Assembly: GCA_025355485.1 (NCBI GenBank)
Contig: JANXZP010000186.1
Coordinates: 1 to 13,996, forward strand
Reading direction: 5' to 3'
Source: Pseudomonadota bacterium
GTDB taxonomy: Bacteria; Pseudomonadota; Gammaproteobacteria; Xanthomonadales; Xanthomonadaceae
Length of the DNA stretch: 13,996 bases
Under the pieces are notes generated by a model that saw nothing but the letters and a program-made list of their open reading frames with translations, had not been told where the DNA came from and searched no databases. Positions 12,299 through 13,996 of the stretch are shown here, one piece after another (the first letter of the stretch is position 1; every line of letters starts with the position of its first letter). Both the position numbers and the translations under genes were made by a program.

Positions 12299-13996
12299 AT
12301 GCGCGATTTCATCGCCGAGCTGAAACGTCGCAAGGTCATCCGCGTGGCGATCGTGTATCTCGCGGTCGGATGGGTGATCCTGCAGGTCGCCAGCCTGATC
12401 ATTCCGGTATTCAATATCCCGGCGTGGACCTTGCGATTGATGGTGCTGATCGTGGCGCTTGGTTTCCCTCTGGCGTTGGTGCTTGCGTGGGCATACGAAC
12501 TGACTCCCACCGGTCTGGTGCGCGAATCGGAGTTGGCGCGTGCGGACGAAACCGCAGGTACGACCGATCGCAGGTTGAGCGCGGAAACGCATGCAGCCGT
12601 TTCGAGGACGGTGCCAATGCAGGCGTTGTCGGCATCGATCGCAGTGCTGCCATTCGCAGACATGAGTCAGTCCAGGGATCAGGAATTCTTTTCCGATGGC
12701 CTGTCGGAGGAACTCATCAACCTGCTGGCCAAGGTGCCTGGTCTGCACGTCGCTGGCCGTACGTCATCGTTCTCGTTCAAGGGCAAGGACACGATCATCA
12801 CCGACGTAGGCAAGGCCCTGAATGTCGCCCACGTGCTTGAAGGAAGCGTGCGCAAACATGGCGATCACCTGCGGATCACCGCGCAGCTAATCAGCGTAGT
12901 GGACGATTTTCATCTGTGGTCGGAAACCTACGACCGCCAACTCACCGATATCTTCGAGGTGCAGGACGAAATCGCCAGCGCCGTGGTCGACGTGCTCAAG
13001 TTGAAACTATTGCCAGGACAGCTTCCGAGCAGTAGCCAGCGCCATACGCCGGGCCCGGACGCCTACACGCAATTCCTGCTGGGGCGGCACTACCTCAATC
13101 GCGGCACGCCGGATGGTTTCGTGCATGCGGTCGAGGCCTATGGCCAGGCGGCGAAGCTGGAACCGGAGTTCGCAAAGGCGCATGCCGGACTGGCATTGGC
13201 GCAATACGCCGCCGCGGGTTATTCCGACGATGAAGCAACGATCGTGCAGGGCCAGCGCTTGGCCATGGATGCCGCCGAGCAGGCGGTAGAGCACGACCCG
13301 GACCTGGCCGACGCCTATGCGGCACGCGGCTATCTGCGCGGTTGCTATAGCTGGGACTGGGAAGGCGCGCAGTCCGATTTCATCCGCGCGCTCGCGCTCA
13401 ATCCCACCGATGAAACGACTTACGAACGCTATGGACGGCTGCTTGCGGCGCTTGGAAAATTACCGGAGGCGATTGCGGCGGCACGCAAGCCCATCGAATC
13501 GGATCCATTGTCCGCCAGGGCATGGTATGTGCTCGGTCGTTTCCAGGCAGCGCACGGCGAGCTCGAGGCAGCGCGGCTGACGCTGAATCGCGCACTGGCA
13601 CTGGCGCCCGAGCACGCTTACGCACCGCTCGACCTCGGCCTCATCTCGCTGTTGGAAAACAATCCAGTTGGCGCATTGGCCGAGTTCACGCGCACCCCGA
13701 TCGAACCATTTCGCCTGACCGGAGTGGTGATGGCCGAATGCGACCTGGGCCATGCTGCGTCATCGCAACAGGCGCTGGATCTGTTGATCGCGAAACACGC
13801 GCAAGGCTATGCGTATCAAATCGCCGAAGCCTATGCCTGGCGCGGCGAACCGGATAACGCGTTCATCTGGCTGGATCGCGCCTGCGCACAACGCGACGCA
13901 GGCCTGCAACGGCTCAAGTACGATCCGACGTTGCGTTCGCTGCACGGCGACGCCCGTTATTCGGCATTGCTCAGGAAAGTCGGATTACCCATCTAG
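12299..13996 (+). CDS. Two-helix membrane-anchored TPR protein with FlgO/TolB-like N-domain (function unknown)
   Basis: The 565-residue protein begins MRDFIAELKRRKVIRVA, the usual N-terminus of a family common in Xanthomonadales. Two membrane helices lie at about 16-38 and 44-66, followed by the family motif AWAYELTPTGL. Basic residues before helix 1 and the short loop predict that both ends are cytoplasmic. Residues 112-138 contain SIAVLPF and FFSDGLSEEL, the strand and helix pattern of the domain also found in CadC-like regulators and adenylate-cyclase-linked TPR proteins. TPR repeats fill the C-terminal half (about 240-520). No helix-turn-helix or cyclase domain is visible, so this looks like a protein-interaction scaffold with unknown partners. 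An ATG at 12278 would add seven residues; neither start has a Shine-Dalgarno. The TAG stop is the last codon of the window, so the gene is complete. Confidence 0.85.
   Translation: MRDFIAELKRRKVIRVAIVYLAVGWVILQVASLIIPVFNIPAWTLRLMVLIVALGFPLALVLAWAYELTPTGLVRESELARADETAGTTDRRLSAETHAAVSRTVPMQALSASIAVLPFADMSQSRDQEFFSDGLSEELINLLAKVPGLHVAGRTSSFSFKGKDTIITDVGKALNVAHVLEGSVRKHGDHLRITAQLISVVDDFHLWSETYDRQLTDIFEVQDEIASAVVDVLKLKLLPGQLPSSSQRHTPGPDAYTQFLLGRHYLNRGTPDGFVHAVEAYGQAAKLEPEFAKAHAGLALAQYAAAGYSDDEATIVQGQRLAMDAAEQAVEHDPDLADAYAARGYLRGCYSWDWEGAQSDFIRALALNPTDETTYERYGRLLAALGKLPEAIAAARKPIESDPLSARAWYVLGRFQAAHGELEAARLTLNRALALAPEHAYAPLDLGLISLLENNPVGALAEFTRTPIEPFRLTGVVMAECDLGHAASSQQALDLLIAKHAQGYAYQIAEAYAWRGEPDNAFIWLDRACAQRDAGLQRLKYDPTLRSLHGDARYSALLRKVGLPI

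Noticed and set aside
1..13996. Mobile element, prophage, CRISPR array, tRNA or rRNA
   Set aside because: No transposase, integrase, regular spaced repeats or tRNA-like cloverleaf was seen; gene content is core and evenly biased.

Overview
This is a GC-rich, gene-dense chromosomal window from a gammaproteobacterium, most likely of the Xanthomonadales/Lysobacterales. That placement is an inference from gene content and order: rpsA-ihfB-lapA-lapB followed by a WecA-type transferase, a CapD/WbpM dehydratase and galU, plus the long (41-residue) form of ribosomal protein L36 and a two-helix TPR protein of a type common in that order. I see no insertion sequence, phage gene, tRNA, rRNA or CRISPR array. 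It reads as core genome, with no exotic gene cassette. The new or little-described material is mostly in RNA leaders, intercistronic structures and residue-level details.

Left part (1-3366, minus strand). A small exported protein, agmatine deiminase (aguA), N-carbamoylputrescine amidase (aguB) and a TraB/PrgY-type membrane protein (running off the left edge) are co-oriented and look like one operon. AguA and AguB convert agmatine to putrescine in two steps. The genes are almost contiguous except for a roughly 147-base aguA-aguB gap that holds two clear hairpins.

Middle (3367-3892). rpmJ (L36, the cysteine-poor form) is an isolated minus-strand gene with a good sigma-70-like promoter and a strong hairpin terminator. 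Between that terminator and the agu operon lies a short self-complementary stretch. rpmJ and cmk are divergent.

Translation and nucleoid block (3893-6840, plus strand). cmk (CMP kinase), rpsA (ribosomal protein S1) and ihfB (IHF beta) appear in their classical order. The rpsA leader contains several hairpins and no strong Shine-Dalgarno, as expected for S1 autoregulation. The rpsA-ihfB spacer is also strongly structured, with two hairpins that cannot form together.

Envelope block (6897-12223, plus strand). lapA, lapB, a WecA/WbpL-like sugar-phosphate transferase, a WbpM/CapD-like nucleotide-sugar dehydratase and galU are joined by overlapping stop/start codons, implying one translationally coupled operon. 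LapB controls LPS synthesis through LpxC turnover. The next two proteins would start and modify lipid-linked or UDP-activated sugars for O-antigen, and GalU supplies UDP-glucose. The order resembles the Pseudomonas O-antigen locus, which lies between ihfB and wbpM, but without sugar-specific genes.

Right end (12299-13994). A membrane-anchored TPR protein of unknown function ends exactly at the window edge, probably with its own promoter.
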